64,000 nt of DNA from Varanus komodoensis (Eukaryota > Chordata > Lepidosauria > Squamata > Varanidae), in NCBI RefSeq assembly GCF_004798865.1, contig NW_025336598.1, positions 33,286,250 through 33,350,249 on the forward strand. Reading direction: 5' to 3'. A program made the position numbers and the translations under genes. The notes below the pieces were generated by a model that worked only from the letters and a program-made list of their open reading frames with translations, had not been told where the DNA came from and made no database searches. Every line of letters starts with the position of its first letter. Positions within the stretch are counted from its first letter, which is position 1. Shown piece by piece: positions 42,722 through 53,549 of the stretch.

Positions 42722-42800
42722 TGTTGTGGCGCAATGGACTGAATACTGGGCAGCCTGGAGAAAATTGCCTGCTCCATCTGCTCAGCCTTGATACTCCATG
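42722..42800 (+). repeat. Possible tRNA-like SINE head
   Basis: 'tgttgtggcgcaatggactg' resembles an A box region and 'ctcagccttgatactcc' a B box about 45 bases further on. No familiar SINE body follows. The microsatellite lies directly upstream. Confidence 0.3.
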
Positions 42801-43780
42801 TGTAATATTTGGCAAGGTACTATCGGCCTTGCCCAGGAAGAAGCAACTATTTGGGGCTTGGGGCACACGGAGCAGGCTGAGAAAATGTCCCAGGCACCAA
42901 CACCAGTGGGTGGCGAAGCTACTCACAAAGGGCAAGGCACCTGCCCAAATTACTGTATACAAGGCAGAGGTGGGGACCCAAGTCCCAACACACTAAGCAG
43001 TTCCTTTGAACGCCCAGTTTTCTGTGCCAATAGAAACCTATTTACAGAAGGCAAATATTTTCCCTCCCCTCCCCTCCTCATTCGCCAACCAAACCATTCT
43101 CTGTCTCTTTTTCTCTCTTGCTCTGTACTATCATAGAGGCACCTTCTCCCTGTCTCCTGCCTCCATTCTTAAAAATGCCTTGTACTCCATGATGTAGCCG
43201 CGAGCTCTTCGTGGACACGAGGATGGCAGCAGCTGAACCACTTTGGTGAGCATCAGAGCACAGACCTGGGGCCCACTGGCCTTACTTGGCCGACAAGAGT
43301 GTTGTGACCAGTCAGGTTACGCAGAACTGGTAAAGAATACTGAAATGAATTTGTTATAGAATTTATGATTACCAAATCATCATTTTCTGAAAGAGCAACC
43401 TGATGGGGCTCCGAGTATCACGAATGGTGTTTCCTGGATGCTTTGCCATTTTCTATCGTTGCAAATGGGAGAGTAAGCATAATTATAAAGGATGGCTTCT
43501 GCTACCTCCAAGTAAATGATTAGAGAATAATGCTTGATTCATCGAGTACAGATCTGTAACTGCAGGAATCATACAAAGATTTGATTTCTCATGGAGTTGT
43601 TAAAGTGCCATATTGACTATTGCAAAAACTACCACTGTCAGGTTCCAAAATAATTCTACAAAGGAGGTTTTGAGAAGGTGAAAAGACAAAATATAAATTC
43701 AGTTGAAATAACTGTTTGTGTTTGCTTCAAAGCAAGGAAGAAAAGATATTTATTAATTGTGGTAGGTTGCATACAGATTA
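42801..43780. other. No recognised feature
   Basis: A pyrimidine-rich patch is seen near 43060-43120, then ordinary sequence. Confidence 0.45.
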
Positions 43781-44008
43781 GAGAGCCAGTGTGGTGTGGT
43801 GGTTAAGAGTGTGGAATGGGAACTCAGGTGATCTGGGTTTTGGTCCCTGCTCAGCCGTGGAGCCAACTGGGAGACGTGGGTCAGTCACAGACTCTCTGCC
43901 CAGCCTACCTCACAGGGCTGTTGGTATGGGGATAAGATTGAGAGGAGAATTATGTTGATTTCCTGGGAAGGAAAAGGCAGGATAGAGATATAATTAATAA
44001 AATAAAAA
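43781..44008 (+). repeat. Sauria-type tRNA-derived SINE, full length
   Basis: Starts 'gagagccagtgtggtgtggt' and 'ggttaagagtgtgg' (A box), then 'gggttttggtccctgctcag' (B box), 'ccgtggagccaactgggaga', 'cagcctacctcacagggctg', 'ttggtatggggataagattg', and an A/T-rich tail 'aattaataaaataaaa'. All blocks are in order. Confidence 0.9.
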
Positions 44009-44338
44009 TCTGAGAATGGTCATAAGTGATGGTACAGAAATGTAATCAATATAAATAAGTAAATAAAACAGATCCCTGCAATCCATGATGTTCTGGTGCT
44101 TGTTCAGTAGCAAAAATGTTAAGAATGGCCAGGGAAAATGGCATGGATAAGATCTGGGAAACACAACAGGATCTGAGGGTTTCCTGTCCCAAACCTTTAC
44201 TCTCAGGAGTAAAGTACAGTTTACAGTGGGATTGTATGTGAAATAACATGTCACATCCAAGTGCTTCTCTGGTCACAATAAGCAATGCCTTCTAGAAGAG
44301 GCCATTGGTTAATTGTGGAGGACATGCTGAACATACAT
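44009..44338. other. No recognised feature
   Basis: An 88-codon minus frame (43994-44260) overlaps the SINE tail and has no recognised domain. Confidence 0.45.
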
Positions 44339-44339
44339 G

Positions 44340-44442
44340 GGAATCCAGGTTTACCATCTGGTGTGTCCTTTCCTAAAGACCAGAGTAGACAATACTGAGC
44401 TATCAGTTCCAATAGCCTGACAGAATAGAAAGCAGCTTTCTA
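44340..44442 (+). repeat. tRNA-headed SINE (CR1-tailed type), 3' part
   Basis: 'gaatccaggtttaccatctg' equals the B-box side of the head in decayed form. It is followed by 'cagagtagacaatactgagc', 'aatagcctgacagaatagaa' and 'agcagctttctagg', the characteristic 3' half of this squamate SINE ('agtagacaatactgagctagatggaccaatggtctgactc'). Confidence 0.7.
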
Positions 44443-44574
44443 GGCAGGGTCCTTTTTCTGTCTCCTTCACCCCCATGAGGTTGTTAATCTATTGTATCTA
44501 CTTGCAGTTGCATCTCAGAACTGAGAGCCCAACTCTACACAAAAAGCTTTCCCTTTACTACTTTTGTGGTATAT

Positions 44575-44795
44575 AATCTCTAGGTGATTATGTGCTATAA
44601 TAGAATAGCACAAATATGCAAGTAGGAAACTCCTTTCTTTTGCTTTCTGAAATAATACTCCATTTTCACCACCCTTACAAAGCCCTGGGAAAGTGCTCTT
44701 TAGGTATGGAAGCAAAACTGGAGAGCCACGCCATGTTCTAGAGAGCCCATAAGTAACCATGAGTGAAGAATCGCCTGCGCAGAATAAATGTCGCA
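44575..44795 (+). repeat. Dispersed CTCTAGGTGGC-bearing repeat, longer copy
   Basis: 'ctctaggtgattatgtgcta', 'taatagaatagcacaaatat', pyrimidine-rich centre, 'gagcccataagtaaccatga', 'gtgaagaatcgcctgcgcag' and 'aataaatgtcgc' correspond block by block to 15598-15835. Here the CTCF-like core has decayed (ggtgatt instead of ggtggc). Confidence 0.6.
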
Positions 44796-45119
44796 TGCAG
44801 AAAAACTCAAGTTCTTGCACTTAAATGAATTCAGAATGGTTCTAGACTTTTAATGGCACCGCTACTGAAGTCCGGTGCTCTCCCACCACTTGGTATATGT
44901 TTCCATATACGTTGTGCACAAACCCCATTGGTGACAGTTGACCAATATTATGTTTCCAGTGTTTCCGCTTTCCCCCAATAATAGTCTGTGCCCAATTGCA
45001 CCGTGCTGTGTTAGGCAGGGGCACAACTCCACCTGACCTCATGCCTTCTGATGTATGTGTTTCCACCAACTATTTTGAAAACATATCTAATTCCTGGTAG
45101 AAATAAGCTATGTAACTCA

Positions 45120-45285
45120 CCACTGCTGCTTTTCAGTAGCTATGAACGGAAGCAGAGCCCTGCTGGGTCAGACCCGGGCCCCCTGGCCCACCCTTCTGCT
45201 CACACACTGGCCACCCAGCTTACCATGGGCGACCCCCCAGCAGGACAGGGTGCAGCGGTACCTACAACCTGCCTACCATATGTCA
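45120..45285 (-). mobile_element. CR1-type LINE fragment
   Basis: Plus strand 'agctatgaacggaagcagag', 'ccctgctgggtcagacccgg', 'ccccctggcccacccttctg', 'ctcacacactggccacccag', 'ccagcaggacagggtgcagc' is the reptile CR1 3' region reversed, the same family as 17480. The reversed terminal octamer repeat is no longer clear. Confidence 0.75.
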
Positions 45286-45570
45286 TGATCTTGGATGCTC
45301 ATTTTATGAAACTACTTGGGTTACACATAGCTCAGCTCAGCTAATTAAACCACAGGTGATCAGCCTCATACTGATCATTGTGAACATGCTGCCATAAGTA
45401 GACAGAATGCCTAAAATGCTTGACATTCCAACCCTACCACCTACCCACAAGCTAATAAGAAATAGAAACCAACACAAGGTCAGGAGGTGCTTGTCAAATT
45501 AGGAATAATTGGGACAGACATGAAGAACATAGTGGGATTGTGGCATTAGCCATCACTTAAATGACTGAAC

Positions 45571-45677
45571 CCATGTTTTGTATGCCAAAGGTTCCAGCTT
45601 TTCGCCCTGGCATCCCAGCAGACAATCCCCAGTTGGTCTGACTTGGTAGAAAGCTGCTTCTTATGTTCCTGTGTTTC
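45571..45677 (+). repeat. tRNA-headed SINE (CR1-tailed type), internally deleted
   Basis: 'ttttgtatgccaaaggttcc' and 'agcttttcgccctggcatcc' are the head from the anticodon side through the B box. It then jumps to 'cagacaatccccagttggtc' and 'tgacttggtagaaagctgct', ending in 'tcttatgttcctgtgtttc', the CR1-like terminal repeat. The middle is missing. Confidence 0.75.
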
Positions 45678-45689
45678 TGCAGGAAAACA

Positions 45690-46830
45690 ATTGCTCTTAA
45701 GTCTGGTTTAGGTTTGAAAGCCACTGTCCCAGTGCCTACACCTTGAGATTATGGGTTTTGTAGATGCAGCATATGCCAGATGGAAACAGGACAGTACCTT
45801 GAATGGATCAGATGATAGAAATAGGGGGAATAGAAGAGGAAGCCAAGAAGTAAGCACAGAGTTTGGACCAATTTAAAGAAAAACACACAGCATTTCTCAG
45901 CGGAGAAGCAAAGCGAAGTATTATCACATTGTCAAAGAATCTTTTGATCTTGGAAAGATTTGATCTCCAGAACACAACCACATTTGACTGAACCACCAAA
46001 GAAATCTTTTGTTTTAATTGCTAATTCACAAGATGGGAGAGTTACATCTGCTAAGAACAAGAGGGACCCCATACAAGCCCATTTGCTACCTGGAAGACTT
46101 CGTGGTGGCATTCCCAACTCAGTGGGAAAGCACTGGGACTCACACACCGTCTGCTGCCTAATTGTCTTTTGGCTCAATTTGGTGCATGCAAATAGGACTG
46201 GGCTGCAAAAGATGGTTCAGGAAACCCTAACAGGATATCAAATATCAGGCAGCACAGAGCAGATGGTAAAATAATTTTCTAAAGCAATCTTCAGGAAGTT
46301 TACAGTAGACTAGGAAACTGGAAAATAGCAGGTGGGTAAAAACGGAACTATAACAGGTTATGAATTGTCAATAATACACATATATATTATCTCTGTTGAT
46401 GAATGGGTGGGAGAAATCAACAGGAAGAATGGTGACAAGAGCCAATCATCCACAGTCCAAGCTGACACCATGCATCAGAATGGGATGTAGTTACAAGTGT
46501 GGAATAATTTTCAGGTTGAGTCGGGTGGGCCTGGTTGACATATGACTGTTCACCGCCTGATGATCGCCACATCGCACATGTGAAGGGCCATCACAGAAGC
46601 AGTGTCTCAGGCAGCTCTGTCCTCGATCCTGGCACCTCCGCAAGCGAAGTGCTTTTCGCCAGAGATGGCGCAAACATTCAGCTGCTGGCCATCGGCTGAA
46701 TGGTGAGGGAAGAGAAGGGAAACGATGCACATCCATACATGTGTGAACCAGGCTCCGTGTCTCCCGTCTCTCATAATTCACTGATTTGCCCTGTGATGTT
46801 TCCTTCCATGTGGCCAACTGATGACTTCAG
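45690..46830. other. No recognised feature
   Basis: Frames of 80 to 108 codons on both strands lack domains. No repeat family identified. Confidence 0.45.
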
Positions 46831-46837
46831 CCTCCCC

Positions 46838-46958
46838 CAACCGGATCCCTGCCAGGAGTGATGGACTACACATCCCATCTTCTTCAGCCAGCACGACCAC
46901 TGCATGGCATGGTGAGTAATGCTGTGTAGCACATCTGGGGGATGCTGGGTTGGGGGAT
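46838..46958 (-). repeat. MITE-like element, 'actcccatcagcc' family
   Basis: 'ccctgccaggagtgatggac', 'tacacatcccatcttcttca', 'gccagcacgaccactgcatg', 'gcatggtgagtaatgctgtg', 'tagcacatctgggggatgct' follow the family order with recognisable, moderately diverged blocks. Confidence 0.75.
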
Positions 46959-46959
46959 C

Positions 46960-48975
46960 CGCTGTGTATGGATATAGCCACAATTAACCTGACCACTGCA
47001 GGAATAGGAAGACGTCTTGCAATGTGAAATGAGTCTGATCATTTCAGAGTGTCCAACTCCTCATATGGTCACAGAATACCTGTGTGTGGCTGTGTGCATG
47101 AGCACACACACACACACACATATACAGGAACTCCACTGACCTACCCCATGCTGGAAACAAGTTTGCCCACACACTTGGGGAATCGCTGTAGGAAGGACTA
47201 CAGCAGTTGTGCTTTTGGTGAGCCCCTCTTGCACAGCAGATCTAGAAAAGGGACAGAAGCGCTTTCAGATGCTGCCCAGAATTTATACTATTTTATGCTG
47301 CAATTGTTTGTGCATTTTTATTTAATGAAAGCTGCAGATCAATAAATGCAATGAGTGCCCAACAAGGCATAAGTCTTTATAAAGGTTAAATGGTGGGAAA
47401 ACCCCTAGACTTGCCCATAAGGAATGCACCAAAAGACTAAGAGGCCAATTGTGACATCAGCTTGCAGCTTAAAAGAATGCCGGAACGATGGAATTTCTTG
47501 AGTTCAAAAGGCTGTGGTGTTCACAATCAAACAAGGAAATAATTCAGATGTGTGTAAGAGATTCTATTGTGCATCCTCACCAGTGATTCTGTCTTCTTAA
47601 AATAACAAACCTGCTGGTATTTGTTAAACTGAAGAGAAGCAGAAATAACTCCTGTAATAGATTTAATATAACCAAATGCAGTGTTATAGTCCTATTCCCC
47701 AAACCACAGCTCTTTATAGGCACAAAAGTATGAGTTGCATAAGGGCACCCATACCATATGTGCATGGCTTTGTGCTGTTGTGTTTGCATTCCATTGTGCA
47801 TTTGTCTCCAGTCCAAGTGCAATCATCTTAGCTGGGCTCACCCTGCATCTCTCCCAGAAAGGTCTGCTATGAGATGCATGATGCGGCCTCATTATTGCTG
47901 GTATTTTGAATGTAAAGCCTCAGTTCCCTGGCTTGGCTTTGCTGTTTGCTTTGCTTTGCTTTGCTTTTTGTGAAGGATGTGCAGCTCAGACATAACGTGT
48001 CCTATTCACATTTCTAGCTCCATTTTCATATCCCTGAAAAGTTACCATCCAAAAACCTCCATGGTAACCATCAAATTGCCTCCACTCAGTGGGAAACAAG
48101 GTTGAAGACATGGACCCTGCCATCATACTTCTGCTTATCATTGATTCTAAAGGCAGAGGATCCCAGTGTCTGGTGGGGGAAATCAACAGCAGAACGCATC
48201 TCTACTTGCAGCCTAAGCTTCAAGATCAGCGCTACAAAACTTCAGGCCTGGGATCTCAGTTTCCACCTTGTAGTTTCTCAGATTATCCTGGCCCTGTCCC
48301 TTCCTGACCACTTTGTAATTCCCATGATTTTGTGCAGTTAAAATGTTCAGATGCTTAAACTAAGACTCAGTTGCTGGCACTAAGAGTGTCAAGTTATAAT
48401 ATGCTGTGTGTATGAGTGTGCTTGTGTTCTTTGGCCCCTGCCTCTTTTGCCTTCTTACTTGCTCCAGAACTGAATCCGGCCTTTGTCCCCTCCCATTTTA
48501 AATGAAAGATTGGCAGCTTGGCACCCTCCAGACACCTTGGTCTTGGGCTCCCCTAACCCCATCCAGCACAGACAGTGCTCTGAGATTACAGGAGGTGGAA
48601 CATTTGGGGTGCACCAAGTGGCCCACGTCTGTTTTAGATTGTGCCCAAAGGGGCTGTGCTTGTTTAAGAGGAAATACGATGCACTGATTCACTACAACAG
48701 AGGCACCTATGAGGGGCTAGTCAGCATAGATCTTCTCATAACGTACCTACATCAACAAATGAGCCTAGTAAGCAGTGCATGCTGTGGAAGGAAGCTTAAC
48801 CAAACTGTACTTTCCTTTTACAGGTTATTTCCTGTGCCTGCATGTACGTTTGGTAGCAAAACACCGTATCATGAAAAGGAGACGCCCTTGAAGCAGGTTT
48901 GCTCATGCATGCAAGGACCAGCACACAAGGTGCTGCCTTATTCCCGGTGGGGTTGTTGTCCGGTATTTTCAGCTC
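46960..48975. other. No recognised gene apart from simple repeats
   Basis: A (CA)n run lies at about 47104-47121 and a (TTTGC)n at 47944-47967. The 171-codon frame at 48483-48998 (+) has no domain and its end runs into SINE sequence. Confidence 0.45.
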
Positions 48976-48977
48976 TG

Positions 48978-49102
48978 GCCAGCTGCAGCCCTCCATGATC
49001 TCTGGTGGAGGCTTTTCCCATCATCTGAAGTTGGGGATGCCAACAGCTGGGCCGGAGACTGCTTGCATCCAAGCGATGCGCTCTGCCCTCTGAGCTGGGT
49101 GT
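48978..49102 (-). repeat. tRNA-headed SINE (CR1-tailed type), 5' part
   Basis: Plus strand: 'gccagctgcagccctccatg', 'gtggaggcttttcccatcat', 'gaagttggggatgccaacag', 'agactgcttgcatccaagcg', 'atgcgctctgccctctgagc'. On the minus strand this is the tRNA-like head followed by the body start. Its head end touches a minisatellite. Confidence 0.75.
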
Positions 49103-49319
49103 CCTTCGCTTGCTCGCTCAGTACTGCAGGACTTGCAGAGTCATCGCTTGACACAGCACTGAGTGTAAGCTGCAAGGTCATTGCTTGACATTGCAGTAAA
49201 CACAAGTCACAAAGTCCTCACTCGATGCTGGTCCAGGAGTGATAAATATCAACTGCAGCAAAGTCCTCGCTTGACACAGCACTAAATGTGAACTGCATCG
49301 TCATGACTCAAGACTGCAG
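49101..49319. repeat. Diverged minisatellite, period about 37 bp
   Basis: Six units start with gtc[ac]t at 49101, 49140, 49177, 49214, 49263 and 49300, with lengths 39, 37, 37, 49, 37 and a partial 20. The recurring core is 'gtcctcgcttgacacagcac', then 'taaatgtgaactgca'. Units 2 and 5 (49140 and 49263) are the most alike. The fourth carries a 12-base length gain. No unit resembles a repeat family I know. Confidence 0.8.
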
Positions 49320-49790
49320 ACTGGGAAGGATCAGCATGTAGGAACCCTCCCTTGGTCCATCCTCCACAGGCCTCAGTTGGGCATCATTGTCCAGCAACCA
49401 CTTTTGGCATCCCGAAGCCAGGCTTTCTGGCTCCTACGACCAGTTCTGTGTTTTCCTGAAGCATATAACCTGAACAATATTTCAGTGGGACTTCCATGAT
49501 GCATAAGGAATTCTGTAAGTGTGAAGCATTCTTGGTGTGTGAGCCAAATCTTTGGGTGGTTTGCTCGCAACAAGCTCCAGCATCCTTGGAATAAGATTTG
49601 AATGCTACTGATTCACACAGCATGTAGCATAATGTAATCAATACAAGATGCTGCATATAAATAAACTGTTTAGATTCTCACATGTTGTAGGATTAGAGAG
49701 GGCATCATTCCCAGCAGTACTCCCCCTCCCTCAGAGTTCACACCTTTTAAGGGGAAATGGTTGCAAAGTATTAATTTTAAGCCAGTAGTG
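49320..49790. other. No recognised feature
   Basis: Ordinary sequence; a 90-codon minus frame has no domain. Confidence 0.45.
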
Positions 49791-49794
49791 AAAG

Positions 49795-50345
49795 CTTATG
49801 TTATTCCTTTTTCAGCGATATACATAGTGCTCTTTTTGTATACTATTAACTATGGACATATGTTTTTCATCTGACTATGCTACTTACACACTAGATTCTT
49901 TTAAAATATCTATATCTATATCCCTCTATATATGTAAGATATAACAGCTGTCACAGGAATATTTTTAGATCACTGAAACTACTAACACGAGCTGTTTGAA
50001 TCTGGTGGATGAGGAAAAATCTGATCTGTTTGCCATATTCACAAATGGATAAGCTGGATGGGAAGCAGGAAATCCCTAGAATATATTGTTATTTCTAGCT
50101 ATTTCTAAACTTTTCCGCTTTAGCCTCTTGGTTTGACTCAGAATCTGTTTGTTAAAGTTAATGAAATGTTGACAGCTCTACATGAATATCATTATTAGAG
50201 AAACACCCAAGAATTGGCAAGCTGAATTACAAAAGGTCTTTCCAAAAGTGAGCAAACAGTTTGCACAAGAATTCGACAACAGTGTACATCAGATTAGTGT
50301 TCATGAATGACAGGAAAACTTCAGCTCAACTGGCTTTAGGGTTTC
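49795..50345. other. Candidate conserved non-coding element
   Basis: Repeat-poor AT-rich stretch with 'gttaatgaaatgttgacagc' (homeodomain-like and TGACAG) and 'catgaatatcattattagag'. Judged by composition and motifs only. Confidence 0.22.
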
Positions 50346-51000
50346 AAACTCTGAATTAGATTTATTTGTCTTTTCTGTACTCAGCCTCATGTATATAGAG
50401 ATGTATAAAAAGTTTTCCCAATGTTTCCATGCAACAAGCCTATGGCAATTTTTCAGCTGTGTTTATCCTCAACTCTTGTTCTCTCATCTTCCTTCCTTCT
50501 TTCCTTCCTTCCATAAAATATACACTACAGATTGGAAGGGGCAGAGTTTAATAAGCAGCCAGTGCAGAGTCATTCCATGTAATCTGCGTGGATGGAAATT
50601 GTTTGAATTATAAAGGTATGTATTGATATGAGCATTTATGACCATGTCTACCCATACAAAATACACACAACCTTAGAAACACCATGGTAAAAACAAGTAG
50701 AATTTGGAGTGGAATTCTTTTGTTCAGGATTCCAGACTATCCCTTCTATTCCCCACACTCTCCTTTTCTGGGTCTCCACACACCAAGAATCAGCGTTCCG
50801 TACCCATTAAGTGTGCCCAGGCTTCATTGTGTATTTTTTGGGATAGTTTTCTCAGTAAACTTTTTTGTATTTCTGCAAATTTGGGGAGTCCCCCAGAACC
50901 TGCTGATCCTTTCCACTTGTGTGGCTAGAACAAAATTGCCTAACAGGGACCAGCACTTGGCCAACTGAGAACATATTTAGTGTACATGAGAGTGGCAAAA
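50346..51000. other. No recognised feature apart from a CTTC-rich run
   Basis: An impure (CTTC)n occurs at about 50488-50512. No gene. Confidence 0.45.
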
Positions 51001-51001
51001 G

Positions 51002-51140
51002 AGCAAAACGGAGTAAGAACAAGATATGGCAGTAAAAACAATACCACTAAAGGCTACGACATAAATCCATCAAGGACAAAATAAAATAACTTGAGCAGCC
51101 CACCAAAAGGCTTGCAGCTTGGGGTGATGTTTCCCTCCAG
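51002..51140 (-). mobile_element. L2/CR1-type LINE fragment, doubtful
   Basis: An A-rich tract is followed by 'cagcccaccaaaaggcttgc' and 'ggtgatgtttccctccagga', the order seen where the reversed LINE 3' untranslated part meets ORF2. No tail or conserved peptide block remains. Confidence 0.3.
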
Positions 51141-51685
51141 GAGGCAAAGCGTTTCCACATCCTCAAAGTGAAATGCACAGTAGAGTTCTGAAAGCTCAGC
51201 TCCATTGCCTCTGGCACATTACAAGCGTATTGTATGCAGCGATCTCTGAACTGGAACTGCCTCTGTTAACGCTTGGACCATGCGCATGTGTGGTCTTGCC
51301 CAAAGGTCCATTGCCCACAGGTCTTTCTGGTTTCTATGAGGCTTACCTTAACATTTTTCAAATGGCTTTTTGCATACATGGCCATTTGCTTTAACAAGCA
51401 TATGCTCTTCCAACTGTGCAGGACCTGTCTTTCCGCATCTCAGATTGTGTGCCTGAAGCATTTCCTAATGAGTTGACTCAGGCACTGAATCAAATGCACA
51501 AGAGCCAAGCTGCCTGCCTATTTGGTGCAAAGCAAAGAGGTTCCGGGGAACTCATTAAGTTCCAGTCATGTGAATCATTATTGAAAGTAAATGTTGGGTT
51601 AGATCATAGAGGTCTTTCCCTAACAACAAATTGCATTATATTACTTTCAGTTGAATGAGAAGTATATCGAGAAGGGGCCCTTATT
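51141..51685. other. No recognised feature
   Basis: Frames up to 80 codons without domains. Confidence 0.45.
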
Positions 51686-51689
51686 AGTT

Positions 51690-51930
51690 GAGGGCCATCT
51701 CCCAAGAACATCAGGAAACGTAACCTGATCCCGTAATAATGCAATAAATCTCAAAACCACAACGATTTCAGGAACAAAGCAGAGTGCTAATGTGCTCATT
51801 AAAAAGACCTTTCATAGTTAGAGTTTACAACTGAAATAGCAATGATATTAATTGGGATCATTCCATTATTATAATTTACTTGTAGGCATCATAGATAGCA
51901 AGCATGTTTGCTTATTTTTAATTACACACA
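51690..51930. other. Candidate conserved non-coding element
   Basis: Repeat-free sequence with 'gtaataatgcaataaatctc', 'gatattaattgggatcattc' and 'cattattataatttacttg'. Motif-based impression only. Confidence 0.22.
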
Positions 51931-52333
51931 CGAGTCTAGTTCAGCTTTTGCTACCTTCGTTTTTACACAGGGCTGTTTTCACTCTGTATGTACATGCAAG
52001 GCAGATTTAAGGCTGCCCTCCAGATGTAGGAATAAAATGGAGGGCTACTTCTCAGGACATACTTTCTTGGTACAGTTGCTAAGTCTGTTTGATGGGTATT
52101 TCTGATTGGGAATGAAAAGTTATGCTCCCTAATTTGGGAAACATCCAGTATATGTGCTCAGAAATTTGAATTTCAAAAAGTTTGCTCAATTTGACTTGCA
52201 CGGATAATTAAAAACACTCCTAAATCTGAAGACTTCCTGAGATTTTTTTAAGGCACTCTATCTGGCAGCTTTTACTGCCTTCACATTCTTTTTGCCAAAG
52301 GAGCAAAACAAGTTCTCATGGTATTTTAGGGCG

Positions 52334-52405
52334 CAGCTGCAATCACACACAGTCCTAGAAAGAAGCCTCAATGAACTCAGTAGGGCTTACTTAAGCAGAT
52401 GCTTT
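52334..52405. repeat. MITE-like palindromic element (gcaatcctatgc family, short type)
   Basis: 'agctgcaatcacacacagtc', 'ctcaatgaactcagtagggc', 'ttacttaagcagatgc' match the left and middle parts of the family. The right end is not clear. Confidence 0.55.
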
Positions 52406-52409
52406 TGTA

Positions 52410-53545
52410 ACTTCACTGCCATCTGACCAGTTACTCTCCTGTGTTCTGCTCTATGAAACAAAGCTGGGTCATAAGAAGGGCTTCAGATCAGTTGCAAAGC
52501 ATCTCTTCGGCATGGAGAAGGTTCCACATGAATCCCGACATCGCCAAGCAGGGCTGAGCAATACTTTAGTCTGAAACCGGCAGAGCTACAGCCAGCCCCA
52601 AATACGGAGCTGGACCTCACTTGGTAAAAGGCCGCTTCCTGTGTGTGTCTCTGCAAGGATATTTTGACTTTCTTTGCCCAGTCAGGTCCCTTTAGTATGA
52701 ACTCTAGGTACTTTTGTTCAAAGGGTGAGCACACCCTCATGTTGGTCAAAATTTATATTGAATACAACATTGCATTCCTGAAAGGAAGCAGCATACCCTA
52801 ACAGCCCAAAACATTGTCTGCTGCATTCCTTCTCAACTCAGTTAGTTTTAACCAGGTTTAGTTAGCAGAAAGGCTAAACATGAGCTCAGGTGCTCACAAA
52901 GAATTCCAAACTGTGTCACTCACATTTTTAGTTCCTTCCCTCCATTACAAAGGCCTTTTATGCAGACATGAAGAATCTAAACACAGGGGCAGCCAAGCTT
53001 CAGAACCCTTCTGCCTCTATTTGTAACTAGATCTGTCCTGGATGCCTCCAAGGCCTTGGCAAATATTACATATATATATCATGTATTACATATGCAGCAG
53101 ATCACCTATTAACATTTACCTTCATTTCAAAAGTTGAAAGGCAGACTAGATGACAGCTACAGCTTTACTCCATGCATGTGACAGGCAAGATCAGATCAAG
53201 GAAACGAAGATGTAGGGCCACTCCTCCACTTAAGCAGAGTAAGATGGAAGTGGATGCTGAGGCTGATGGCGAGTGAAGGCAAGGCACCAAGGTGGCCAGA
53301 TGGGAGCTGCCAAACAGGGAGCAATCCTCAGAGAAGAATCCTCAGAGAAGAGGACAAAAGAAATCACCGTTAATAAGTGTACATAACCATGGATCACGGG
53401 TCGGTACATCTGATCAGCCACTGCAGGCACTTCCCATAGCAAAGAAGGCTGCAGCTGTGAAAGCACCGAGGTCAAAGTGGAGTCTCATAAATGCCACCAT
53501 TGCAAATATCATCACTCAGCTGTAACTGCCAAATTATATTTGGCA
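52410..53545. other. No recognised feature
   Basis: A short (TA)n lies at about 53070-53080. No gene or interspersed repeat identified. Confidence 0.45.
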
Positions 53546-53549
53546 TAAA

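Noticed and set aside
46491-46817. 108-codon minus-strand frame with many C, H and R residues
   Set aside because: The cysteine and histidine spacing does not fit a zinc finger, and no neighbour supports a gene.
48483-48998. 171-codon plus-strand open frame
   Set aside because: No recognisable domain, no coding context, and its last codons run into a minus-strand SINE, so the length is likely chance.
49101-49319. CRISPR-like array
   Set aside because: The unit has no constant repeat alternating with unique spacers; the whole unit drifts, and the genome is clearly vertebrate.
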